A stretch of 24,972 nt of DNA, taken from NCBI GenBank assembly GCA_965661115.1, contig CBFICO010000022.1, positions 1-24,972 of the forward strand, given 5' to 3'. The stretch's first letter is position 1; every line of letters begins with the position of its first letter. This stretch comes from UBA6770 sp965661115 (GTDB taxonomy: Bacteria; Bacteroidota; Bacteroidia; Flavobacteriales_G; Salibacteraceae). The notes under the pieces were generated by a model. That model was not told the DNA's origin and ran no database searches. It worked only from the letters and a program-made list of their open reading frames with translations. Made by a program: the position numbers and the translations under genes. Positions 14,485-22,351 of this stretch are shown in pieces.

Positions 14485-16344
14485 ATGGCCGAAGAAGTAA
14501 AATATACCGAAGAAAATATTCGCTCACTCGATTGGAAAGAACATATTCGAATGCGACCCGGTATGTATATCGGAAAAACCAGTGATGGTGCTTCTGCCGA
14601 TGACGGGATTTACATTTTGCTGAAAGAAATTCTCGATAACTCTATCGATGAATTTGTAATGGGTAATGGTAAAAACATCGACATCTCGGTTAGTAAAGAC
14701 GGGAAAGTAAAAGTCCGTGATTATGGTCGAGGCATTCCACTTGGAAAAGTAATCGATTGTGTTTCCAAGATAAATACGGGCGGTAAGTACGATTCAAAGG
14801 CATTTAAAAAATCGGTTGGATTAAACGGGGTGGGTACAAAAGCGGTAAATGCTTTATCAGAGTATTTCTGTGTAGAATCCATTCGCGAGGGTAAAATCAA
14901 AAAGGCGGTTTTTAAGCGAGGTGAAATAGTTGAAGATGCGCCAATTGAAGACTCAAGTATCCGAAGAGGTACTCGTTTTACGTTTGAGCCAGACCCAGAA
15001 ATATTCAAGAATTTTAAATTTAGACCAGAGTACATCCGTAATATGGTGCGCAATTACTCGTACCTAAATCGGGGCTTAAAACTCCATTTTAACGGGGAAG
15101 AGTTTTATTCAGAAAATGGTTTACTCGACCTTCTCAAAGAAAAACTTTCCGCCGATCCACTTTACTCAATTATCCATTTAGAGGGTGAAGATATTGAAGT
15201 AGCAATTACTCACACAAATTCGTACGGAGAAGAATATTACTCGTTTGTAAACGGCCAATTTACCACTCAAGGTGGAACTCACCAAGGTGCATTTAGAGAG
15301 GCATACGTAAAAGTAATTCGCGACTTTTTTGGTAAAAACTACGAGGCAGTTGATGTTCGCGGTGGACTAGTGGCAGCCATAAGTGTTAAGGTTATTGAGC
15401 CGGTATTTGAATCGCAAACTAAAACGAAATTAGGTTCTACTGAAATTGAGCCCGGTGGAAAATCTATGCGCGCTTTTGTTTCGGAATTTCTTTCCAGAGA
15501 ACTAGATAACTTCCTCCATAAAAACCCAGATAGTGTTGATCCAATGCAACGCAAAATCTTGCAGAGTGAGCGTGAGCGCAAGGATATGGCCGGAATAAGA
15601 AAATTGGCCAGAAAACGTGCTAAAGAAGTGTCGCTTCACAACAAAAAACTCAGAGATTGCAAAATCCATTTGAACGATAAAGGAGATAATCCTTTAAAAA
15701 TGGATACGACCTTGTTTATTACTGAGGGAGATTCGGCTAGTGGATCCATTACCAAAGCCCGAAAGGTGCAAACTCAAGCTGTGTTTAGCTTAAAAGGTAA
15801 ACCACTAAATTCATTTGGACTCACCAAAAAGATTGTCTATCAAAATGAAGAATTCAATCTGTTACAAGCTGCGTTGAACATTGAAGACGGTTTAGACGAT
15901 TTACGGTACAACAACATTGTTATTGCAACTGATGCCGATGTAGATGGTATGCACATCCGACTGCTACTCATTACTTTTTTCTTGCAGTTTTTTCCTGATT
16001 TGGTAAAAGCGGGACATTTATACGTTTTAGAAACGCCCCTGTTTAGAGTAAGAAACAAGCAAGAAACCATCTACTGTTACAGCGAAGAAGAACGAGTTGC
16101 TGCCATAGATAAACTAAAGGGTAAACCTGAAATAACACGCTTCAAAGGGCTTGGTGAAATATCTCCTGATGAGTTTAAAGGTTTTATAAACGAAGATATT
16201 CGCTTGGATCCTGTAGTTATTGGAAACGATACTGGAATTCACCCTTTGCTCGAGTTCTATATGGGCAAGAATACTCCCGATAGACAGAAATTTATTATCA
16301 ATAATCTTAAAGTAGAAAAAGACGTTGTTGAAGAAGATGCTTAA
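14485..16344 (+). CDS. parE: DNA topoisomerase IV subunit B
   Basis: A 619-residue ATPase/TOPRIM subunit that, with ParC, decatenates daughter chromosomes. GHKL ATP-binding motifs: catalytic Glu48 and Asn52 in LLKEILDNSIDEF, GRGIP (81-85) and the lid GLNGVGTKA (112-120). The transducer domain follows; the TOPRIM domain has EGDSA (414-418) and DADVDG (483-488), the metal-binding aspartates, and KGLGEIS near residue 550. Length and gene order (parE before parC) identify it as the topoisomerase IV rather than gyrase subunit, consistent with Bacteroidota ParE at about 620 residues. The last bases overlap the next gene's ATG by 8 nt. Confidence 0.95.
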   Translation: MAEEVKYTEENIRSLDWKEHIRMRPGMYIGKTSDGASADDGIYILLKEILDNSIDEFVMGNGKNIDISVSKDGKVKVRDYGRGIPLGKVIDCVSKINTGGKYDSKAFKKSVGLNGVGTKAVNALSEYFCVESIREGKIKKAVFKRGEIVEDAPIEDSSIRRGTRFTFEPDPEIFKNFKFRPEYIRNMVRNYSYLNRGLKLHFNGEEFYSENGLLDLLKEKLSADPLYSIIHLEGEDIEVAITHTNSYGEEYYSFVNGQFTTQGGTHQGAFREAYVKVIRDFFGKNYEAVDVRGGLVAAISVKVIEPVFESQTKTKLGSTEIEPGGKSMRAFVSEFLSRELDNFLHKNPDSVDPMQRKILQSERERKDMAGIRKLARKRAKEVSLHNKKLRDCKIHLNDKGDNPLKMDTTLFITEGDSASGSITKARKVQTQAVFSLKGKPLNSFGLTKKIVYQNEEFNLLQAALNIEDGLDDLRYNNIVIATDADVDGMHIRLLLITFFLQFFPDLVKAGHLYVLETPLFRVRNKQETIYCYSEEERVAAIDKLKGKPEITRFKGLGEISPDEFKGFINEDIRLDPVVIGNDTGIHPLLEFYMGKNTPDRQKFIINNLKVEKDVVEEDA

Positions 16345-16888
16345 GTACAGCCTAATCATTCCAATTTTGATGTTGGCGATTGCGTGCAAATCAAATAAGT
16401 CGAGTGCTACTGCAACCGAAGCCAATAATCAAGAAACAGTAAAAGATTCCGCGGAAGTAATTGCTCCTAAAGAACAAGAGGAATCTATACCTAATGAGGT
16501 GGTTAAAGTTGTTCCAGAAGAATCAGCCGCAGACGATGCTTCTATTTTTGGCAAATGGCAAATAGCGCTAATTTCTGAAGGAGAAAACAAGGTTGATATC
16601 CCTTACGAAGATTGGGCAATGCAGCTCAGTTTTATTGAAGAGCAAGAGGGCGTGAGTGTAAAAACGCCTTGCAATTCGGGCGGTTGTGGATATAATGTAG
16701 ATGGCAATAAAATCAGCTTCATGAACAATTGCTTTATGACAGAAATGTACTGCTCAGAGGAAGAGAGAAATGAGTGGGAGCGAAAGTTGGTTGAAATCCT
16801 TCAAACTATCACTGATGTGAATTATTCCTCAGGATCAGACCTATTACTCAAGGGACCTAAGTATTCTATTGAACTTATCAAGATGTAG
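16337..16888 (+). CDS. META/HslJ-like lipoprotein between parE and parC
   Basis: A 183-residue lipoprotein. The frame is open from a TTG at 16325, but the ATG at 16337 gives a good lipoprotein signal peptide (MLKYSLIIPILMLAIAC) with lipidated Cys17. A Ser/Thr/Glu-rich linker follows to ~60. The rest starts with FGKWQIALISEG and has PCNSGGCGYNVDGNKISF, then FMTEMYC and a C-terminal short beta strand (YSIELIKM), the pattern of the META/HslJ domain (GCN...G.y...TxxxC). META-domain proteins are poorly understood; HslJ is linked to heat and novobiocin tolerance in E. coli. The ATG overlaps the parE stop by 8 nt and its own stop is 3 nt before parC, so it must be translated from the parE-parC mRNA. 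Assignment to META is moderate. Confidence 0.8.
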   Translation: MLKYSLIIPILMLAIACKSNKSSATATEANNQETVKDSAEVIAPKEQEESIPNEVVKVVPEESAADDASIFGKWQIALISEGENKVDIPYEDWAMQLSFIEEQEGVSVKTPCNSGGCGYNVDGNKISFMNNCFMTEMYCSEEERNEWERKLVEILQTITDVNYSSGSDLLLKGPKYSIELIKM

Positions 16889-16891
16889 TGT

Positions 16892-19813
16892 ATGTCGGAA
16901 GAAGGAAAAGACAACTTAGACGAAAAAGACGAAGAATTTGAATCGACCGAAGATATTGGCTCCGAAGAAGGAGTTGATGTAATTCGCGTTTCGGGAATGT
17001 ATGAGGAGTGGTTTCTAGATTACGCCTCGTATGTAATTCTTGAGCGTGCTGTTCCACATGTAAACGACGGATTAAAACCAGTTCAACGCAGAATTTTACA
17101 CTCTCTAAAAGAATTAGATGATGGCCGCTACAACAAGGTAGCCAATGTAGTGGGAAATACCATGAAGTACCACCCACATGGCGATGCATCAATTGCCGAT
17201 GCTTTGGTGGCATTGGGTCAAAAAGATTTACTCATCGATACCCAAGGTAACTGGGGAAACACTTTAACCGGTGACCGCGCGGCTGCTCCTAGGTACATTG
17301 AAGCCCGACTTTCTAAGTTTGCTTTGGAGGTAGTTTTTAACCCAAAAACTACCGAATGGCAGTTGTCTTATGATGGCCGAAACAAAGAGCCGGTTACACT
17401 TCCTGTTAAATTCCCACTGCTGGTTATGCAGGGTGTGGAGGGAATTGCCGTTGGATTATCTTGTAAGATTTTGCCGCACAATTTTGTAGAAATAATTGAT
17501 GCTTCCGTTAACTTTTTGCAAGGCAGAAAAACAAAGATTTATCCAGATTTTCAAGGTGGTGGAATGGTGGATGTGTCGAATTACAACGACGGTCTGCGTA
17601 GTGGAAAAATTCGCGTTAGAGCCAAAATTTCTTCGGTAGATAAAAAGACGCTTTTGATTAGCGAAATCCCTTACGCTACTACCACAACTTCTGTTATTGA
17701 CTCAGTATTAAAAGCCAACGATAAGGGGAAAATTAAAATCAAAAAAATTGAAGACAATACCTCTGAAAATTGTGAGATTATTGTCCACTTAGCACCCGGA
17801 GTATCTCCAGATAAAACCATTGACGCACTTTATGCTTTTACCGATTGCGAGGTGAGTATTTCGCCAAATGCGGTAATTATAGAAAACGATAAGCCACGTT
17901 TTGTAACCATTTCTGAAATTCTACAGCTTAATGTTGAGCACACAAAAGATTTGTTGCAGCTTGAGTTAGAGATTCGAAAAAGAGAACTGGAAGAACAATG
18001 GCATTTTTCTAGTTTAGAGAAAATCTTTATCGAAAACAAAATCTATATCGACTTTGACGGTAAAACCTATGATGAAGCTATTGAGGTTACGCACAAGCTT
18101 CTAAAACCACACATAAAACATTTAAAACGAGCTGTAACCGACGAAGATGTTAAGAAGCTGCTCGAAATTAGAATGCGTCGTATTACCAAACACGATGCGG
18201 AAAAAGCAGACACCTTTATTGCTCAGCTAGAGGAAGAGCTAGCGAGCGTACAAAACAACTTAGATAACCTAGTTGATTTTGCAATCGATTACTTTAAAGG
18301 ACTTAAAAAACGCTACTCAGAAGGACGCGAACGTAAAACGGAGATCAAGAGCTTTGAAATCATTGAGCGATCTAAAGTTGCTGTGGCAAACGTTAAGCTA
18401 TATGTAAACAAGGTAGAAGGTTTTGCGGGTACTTCGTTAAAAAGAAGCGAGTCGGAGTTTGTATGTGATTGTTCTGATATTGACGATATTATCGTGATCC
18501 GAAAGAACGGCGAAATGATGGTTTCCAAAATATCGGATAAGGCCTTCTTCGGAAAAGACATCGTACATATAAACGTTTGGAAAAAAGGTGATAAACGAAC
18601 CATTTACAACTTGATTTATTTCGACGGAAAATCGAAATACTCTATGGTAAAACGCTTTGCAGTTACTTCTATCACCCGTGACAAAGCGTACCCGATAACG
18701 GCCGGCAATGTGGGAAGTAAAATACATTACATGACGGTAAATCGGAATGGGGAAGCTGAGGTTGTACGTGTGATTTTACGTCAGAAACCAAAAATCAAAA
18801 ACCTAAAATTCGATTTTGACTTTTCTGATATCGCTATAAAAGGCAGGGCTGCAAAAGGAAATATTCTTACCAAGAATATCGTACATAAAATTGAACTCAA
18901 AGAAGAAGGTATATCTACCTTGAGTGCACGTAAAATTTGGTGGGATGATACCGTGAGTCGTTTGAATGCCGACGGCAGAGGACGATTGGTTGGTGAGTTT
19001 AAGGCAGAGGATAAAATTGTAGCCATAAACGACGATGGAACATATCGTATGTATCCGCAATCGCTAAACACGCACTTTGAAGAAAACATGATTTTGCTCG
19101 AAAAATTCGACCCAGAGCAGGTGTATTCTATGGTGTATTTCGATGGAGATAAAGCACAGCACTTCGTAAAAAGATTCGTATTAGAGTCGAGCGAAAAACT
19201 ACAGAGTTTACTTACTGATCATGAAGACTCTAGATTAGAAGTAATTTCTAAACACACCTTCCCTGTGGTGAAGGTAGAGTTTGATAAACGCAGTTCCAAT
19301 AAAGAACCCGAGATTTTAGAGTTGCACGATTTTATTGCAGTAAAAGGATATAAGGCACTGGGTAACCGTTTGTCAACTGATAAAGTGAAGCAAGTAACAG
19401 AACTCGAACCTAAACAAGAACCCGAAAAACCTAAAGCTGAAGAATCAGAACAAGAGGAAGAAGCAGTTGAAGAAAACACTGTGGCTAATGAGGAACAAGA
19501 GAAACCTACACCCGAAAAAAAGCTTGACGCAGCAGAGCCTGCTGCAGAAAAGCCGAAAGAAAAAGCTGCAGTAAAAGAAACACCAAAACCCGAGGTGAAA
19601 AATCCTACTCCAAAGAAAGAGGCTACACCTAAAGTGGAGGACAAAAAACAGGAAGAGCCTGAAGTTAAAGACAAGGAAGAAAAGCCTAAACCTCCAAAAA
19701 AGGAGACACCCAAAAAGGCATCGGCTAAAAAAGCTTCAAGCTCAAAAAAGAAAGATGACGACGATGACGATATGCCACCAGAGGGTCAAGCTCAGATTAC
19801 GTTAGAGTTGTAG
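16892..19813 (+). CDS. parC: DNA topoisomerase IV subunit A
   Basis: A 973-residue DNA-cleaving subunit. The winged-helix cleavage domain is clear: YASYVILERAVPHVNDGLKP, the HPHGD loop (94-98) and catalytic Tyr135 in RAAAPRYIEARL. The tower and coiled coil follow to ~500, then a beta-pinwheel C-terminal domain (~500-835). The position equal to E. coli ParC Ser80 is Ala99, and that of Glu84 is Asp103, in HPHGDASIAD. Residues ~836-973 form a disordered Glu/Lys/Pro-rich tail, first acidic, then Lys-rich, ending in six Asp and then QITLEL. The gene lies 3 nt after the META lipoprotein gene and converges on the next gene over a shared terminator. It could be mislabelled GyrA by length alone, but the parE neighbour supports ParC. 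Confidence 0.93.
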   Translation: MSEEGKDNLDEKDEEFESTEDIGSEEGVDVIRVSGMYEEWFLDYASYVILERAVPHVNDGLKPVQRRILHSLKELDDGRYNKVANVVGNTMKYHPHGDASIADALVALGQKDLLIDTQGNWGNTLTGDRAAAPRYIEARLSKFALEVVFNPKTTEWQLSYDGRNKEPVTLPVKFPLLVMQGVEGIAVGLSCKILPHNFVEIIDASVNFLQGRKTKIYPDFQGGGMVDVSNYNDGLRSGKIRVRAKISSVDKKTLLISEIPYATTTTSVIDSVLKANDKGKIKIKKIEDNTSENCEIIVHLAPGVSPDKTIDALYAFTDCEVSISPNAVIIENDKPRFVTISEILQLNVEHTKDLLQLELEIRKRELEEQWHFSSLEKIFIENKIYIDFDGKTYDEAIEVTHKLLKPHIKHLKRAVTDEDVKKLLEIRMRRITKHDAEKADTFIAQLEEELASVQNNLDNLVDFAIDYFKGLKKRYSEGRERKTEIKSFEIIERSKVAVANVKLYVNKVEGFAGTSLKRSESEFVCDCSDIDDIIVIRKNGEMMVSKISDKAFFGKDIVHINVWKKGDKRTIYNLIYFDGKSKYSMVKRFAVTSITRDKAYPITAGNVGSKIHYMTVNRNGEAEVVRVILRQKPKIKNLKFDFDFSDIAIKGRAAKGNILTKNIVHKIELKEEGISTLSARKIWWDDTVSRLNADGRGRLVGEFKAEDKIVAINDDGTYRMYPQSLNTHFEENMILLEKFDPEQVYSMVYFDGDKAQHFVKRFVLESSEKLQSLLTDHEDSRLEVISKHTFPVVKVEFDKRSSNKEPEILELHDFIAVKGYKALGNRLSTDKVKQVTELEPKQEPEKPKAEESEQEEEAVEENTVANEEQEKPTPEKKLDAAEPAAEKPKEKAAVKETPKPEVKNPTPKKEATPKVEDKKQEEPEVKDKEEKPKPPKKETPKKASAKKASSSKKKDDDDDDMPPEGQAQITLEL

Positions 19814-19852
19814 GGTTGGTTGAGTTAAGTTATGGTGATAGTATCAAAGGTA

Positions 19853-19922
19853 GAGATTCCGTACTGAAGTGTCACTACGAATTTCATGCTGAAATTCTGT
19901 TCCACTAACCTTACCGAATGAC
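19853..19922 (-). repeat. 70-bp dispersed intergenic repeat, copy B
   Basis: Reverse complement begins GTCATTCGGTA and ends TACGGAATCTC; aligned to copy A (13055-13124) it matches along its whole length with one 1-nt gap, roughly three quarters of positions identical by eye, best at both ends. Terminal inverted repeat 7 of 8. Opposite orientation to copy A. Confidence 0.75.
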
Positions 19923-19934
19923 AGAATTCTATTG

Positions 19935-20001
19935 TTTGCGACATTCCCGAGAGCCTGTCTGCCAAACAGGCAGAGAGGAACGACGAGTCGAGAATCGCAA
20001 A
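19935..20001. repeat. Hairpin-rich palindromic repeat element
   Basis: Bounded by a 7-bp inverted repeat TTTGCGA / TCGCAAA. Inside are GACATTCCCGAGAG, a hairpin TCTGCC-AAACA-GGCAGA (19958-19974) and CGACGAGTCGAGAATC. Its ATTCCC...GAATC ends recall the 70-bp repeats next to it but the centre differs, so it may be another class of dispersed extragenic repeat. Confidence 0.55.
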
Positions 20002-20083
20002 TTTCCTAATTCTTTGTAAGTAATGAATCTATACACCTGATTGTAATCATTTCAAACATATAATGTCGTAGTTCATAAAACCA

Positions 20084-20117
20084 AAAAGCCCCATTCCATT
20101 TCTGAAACAGGGCTTTT
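20084..20117. terminator. Bidirectional intrinsic terminator
   Basis: AAAAGCCC (20084-20091) pairs with GGGCTTTT (20110-20117) across an 18-nt loop, with A and T runs on both sides. It serves the convergent parC and alpha-oxoamine synthase genes. Confidence 0.75.
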
Positions 20118-20137
20118 ACTATTCAGTAATAATTAGA

Positions 20138-21427
20138 TTAAGTATTTACGTAACCTGATTTTTTTGTAATCCATTTTGGAGCTTCTTTAATCCAAGTAAA
20201 CTCGTCTTTTGAATATTCGTTGTTTTTTAGTTTTTCTGCAACAATCTCAAACTTCTCTATGGTATAAGCTACATCTTCCAAGGTATGAGCCGCAGTAGGA
20301 ATCAATCGTAATAGAATTACGTTTTTAGGTACTACTGGGTACACTACCAATGAAGTAAAGATTTGGTAATTCTCTCTTAAATCGAATATCAAGTTAGTAG
20401 CTTCCATCAATCCGCCTTCTAGGTAAACCGGAGTAACACAAGAATTGGTTTCACCTAAGTTAAAACCGTGCTCTCTTAAACCCGTTTGCAACGCATTGGC
20501 AATCTTCCAAAGATTGTTTTTGTGCTCTGGCTGATCTCTCAATAACTCTAATCGCTTAAGGTTACCCTCAACCAGAGGCATTGGCATTGACTTAGCAAAA
20601 ATCTGAGAACGGGTATTGTGTTTTAAGAAATCAATTACATCTTCTGTAGAACTGATAAATCCACCTACTGAAGCAAAAGCTTTTGCAAACGTTCCGAAGT
20701 AAACATCAATCTCGTCTTGTACACCTTGCTCTTCACCAGTACCAGCACCAGTAGCACCCAAAGTACCAATTCCATGTGCATCGTCAACAAATAACCTGAA
20801 ATCGTATTTTTTCTTTAATTCTACAATTTCTTTCAATTTACCTTGGTCACCCGCCATACCAAATACACCTTCGGTAATTACTAAGATTCCTCCACCAGTT
20901 TGCTGAATTAATTTTTCAGCACGTTTTAATTGAACTTCAAGTTTGTCAATTTCATTGTGAGCGTAAACAAAACGTTTTCCTTGGTGCATTCTGACGCCAT
21001 CAATAATACATGCGTGACACTCAGAATCGTAAACAATAACATCGTTTCTATCTACCAATGCATCAACCGTAGAAGCCATACCCATGTAACCGTAGTTTAC
21101 CAACATGGTATCTTCTTTTTGAACAAAAGCTGAAAGCTCTTCTTCTAAACGCTCGTGTGTAACCGAGTTACCTGACATCATTCTAGCACCCATTGGAGTT
21201 GATAGTCCGTGAGCTGCTGCAGATTCAGCATCTACTTTTCTTACTTCTGGGTGATTTGCTAAACCCAAATAGTTATTGATACTCCACACCAACATCTCTT
21301 GGCCGCGAAACTGCATTCTATTGGCAATTTCACCTTCAATTTTTGGAAATTGGAAGTATCCGTATGTAATTCCAGAAATCTGACCTAAAGGCCCTCTTCT
21401 TTGCTTTAATTTTTCAAATAAATCCAC
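20138..21427 (-). CDS. PLP-dependent alpha-oxoamine synthase (serine palmitoyltransferase / cysteate acyltransferase type)
   Basis: A 429-residue fold-type I PLP enzyme that condenses an amino acid with an acyl-CoA or acyl-ACP, releasing CO2. The reading frame extends to 21514 but the GTG at 21427 (VDLFEKLKQRRGPLGQ) matches the expected family start and lies 28 nt beyond a -7 box. Key residues: PLP-stacking His138 in DSECHACIIDG, Asp215 and His218 in VDDAHGIG, and Schiff-base Lys249 in GTFAKAFASVGG. The N-terminal VWSINNYLGLANHPEV and PMGARMMSGNS blocks match Bacteroidota enzymes annotated as serine palmitoyltransferase; close relatives use cysteate to make sulfonolipids (capnine). 2-amino-3-ketobutyrate-CoA ligase is less likely, since those proteins are nearer 400 residues and lack the extended N-terminus. 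Which amino acid is used cannot be read from the sequence. Confidence 0.88.
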   Translation of the reverse strand: MDLFEKLKQRRGPLGQISGITYGYFQFPKIEGEIANRMQFRGQEMLVWSINNYLGLANHPEVRKVDAESAAAHGLSTPMGARMMSGNSVTHERLEEELSAFVQKEDTMLVNYGYMGMASTVDALVDRNDVIVYDSECHACIIDGVRMHQGKRFVYAHNEIDKLEVQLKRAEKLIQQTGGGILVITEGVFGMAGDQGKLKEIVELKKKYDFRLFVDDAHGIGTLGATGAGTGEEQGVQDEIDVYFGTFAKAFASVGGFISSTEDVIDFLKHNTRSQIFAKSMPMPLVEGNLKRLELLRDQPEHKNNLWKIANALQTGLREHGFNLGETNSCVTPVYLEGGLMEATNLIFDLRENYQIFTSLVVYPVVPKNVILLRLIPTAAHTLEDVAYTIEKFEIVAEKLKNNEYSKDEFTWIKEAPKWITKKSGYVNT

Positions 21428-21455
21428 TCGATTTGTCTTTTTTATTATACAAGCG

Positions 21456-21463
21456 CAAAAGTA
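21456..21463 (-). promoter_or_regulatory. Bacteroidota -7 promoter box for the alpha-oxoamine synthase gene
   Basis: TACTTTTG on the minus strand, an exact TAnnTTTG match, 28 nt before the GTG start. It lies inside the longer frame that begins at 21514, which argues that the longer start is not used. Confidence 0.5.
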
Positions 21464-21519
21464 AAATAAATTAGTCCATACGGTGTTGAAACTTATAGTA
21501 AATAGGCTGTTCAAAACCT

Positions 21520-21527
21520 TATATTTG
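21520..21527 (+). promoter_or_regulatory. Bacteroidota -7 promoter box for the bamD operon
   Basis: TATATTTG, an exact TAnnTTTG match, 10 nt before the bamD ATG, so a very short leader. No -33 element at the usual distance was found. The box drives rightward, divergent from the one at 21456-21463. Confidence 0.5.
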
Positions 21528-21537
21528 CCGCCCGAAA

Positions 21538-22347
21538 ATGAGAAATCTAATCTTATATACTACAGTTGTTTTTGCCGTGTTTTTTACGGTGGGGTGCAAA
21601 CACAACAAAGTACTAAAAAGTACCGACCTTACTTACAAATACGAAATGACCAATAAGTACTTCGAAGAAGGGGAATACTACCGTGCAATGCCTTTATTGG
21701 AGGAGCTTATTCCAATTTACAGAGGAACTGAAAAAGCTGAACGACTGTTTTACGTCTATGCCTTTTGCGAGTACTACTTGAAAGACTACATATTAGCGGC
21801 GCATCGATTTAACACGTTTGTAAATAACTTTCCTTTCAGTAAGCATACCGAAGAATGCCAATTCATGAGTGCAATCTGTCATTATAAAATGTCGCCTAAA
21901 TTTAGTTTAGACCAAACCGATACGTACACCGCCATTGATCAATTAGGAGTTTTTGCACGCCAATTTCCAGAAAGTCAGTTTGTTGATTCATCGTATGTAA
22001 TGATGGATGAATTGAGAGAAAAACTGGAGAAAAAATCATTTATGGTGTCTAAGCAGTATTACCGAACAGGGCGATACAAAGCAGCGGTAACTTCTTTTAA
22101 AAATACGTTGATTGATTATCCAGATACGGAATACAGAGAAGAATCGCTCTTTTTGATGGTAAAAGCATACTTTGAATGGGCTGAAAACAGCATTGATACA
22201 AAAAAAGAAGAACGATACGCAAATACTAAGAAAGCTTATTTTAAATTTGCAGCCGCATATCCCGAGAGTAAATTTCTGAAGGAGGCCAAAGAGGTCATAG
22301 AAGAAACTGAAGAGGAGCTTGCGAAAATAACTGAGAAAAAGACGTAA
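21538..22347 (+). CDS. bamD: Outer-membrane assembly lipoprotein BamD
   Basis: A 269-residue lipoprotein of the beta-barrel assembly machinery, which with BamA inserts outer-membrane proteins. The signal peptide ends with TVGC (lipidated Cys20). The mature part is a chain of TPR-like helical pairs (~30-260): YEMTNKYFEEGEYYRAMPLLEEL, FNTFVNNFPFS, DQLGVFARQFPESQF, VTSFKNTLIDYPDTEY and AYFKFAAAYPESKF are the recurrent 'length, pile-up, Pro' repeats of BamD/YfiO. It is first in a compact operon with rpoZ (4-nt gap), coaBC, a DUF4835 gene and recN, the standard Bacteroidota order, which supports the call. The C-terminal helix is Glu/Lys-rich. Confidence 0.93.
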   Translation: MRNLILYTTVVFAVFFTVGCKHNKVLKSTDLTYKYEMTNKYFEEGEYYRAMPLLEELIPIYRGTEKAERLFYVYAFCEYYLKDYILAAHRFNTFVNNFPFSKHTEECQFMSAICHYKMSPKFSLDQTDTYTAIDQLGVFARQFPESQFVDSSYVMMDELREKLEKKSFMVSKQYYRTGRYKAAVTSFKNTLIDYPDTEYREESLFLMVKAYFEWAENSIDTKKEERYANTKKAYFKFAAAYPESKFLKEAKEVIEETEEELAKITEKKT

Positions 22348-22351
22348 GAAT

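Larger units (their letters stand above)
19814..20137. other. Convergent intergenic region with repeats and a shared terminator
   Basis: 324 bp between parC and the alpha-oxoamine synthase gene, both ending here. It holds the second copy of the 70-bp repeat, a hairpin-rich repeat at 19935-20001 and a bidirectional terminator at 20084-20117. No coding character. Confidence 0.8.

Noticed and set aside
19219..19713. 164-residue Ser/Phe-rich ORF antisense to the parC tail
   Set aside because: It mirrors the repetitive Lys/Glu codons of the parC tail (AAA/GAA read backwards); composition is typical of a shadow frame.
21428..21514. Upstream extension of the alpha-oxoamine synthase to an ATG at 21514
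   Set aside because: The -7 box at 21456-21463 lies inside it, and the family start matches the GTG at 21427.
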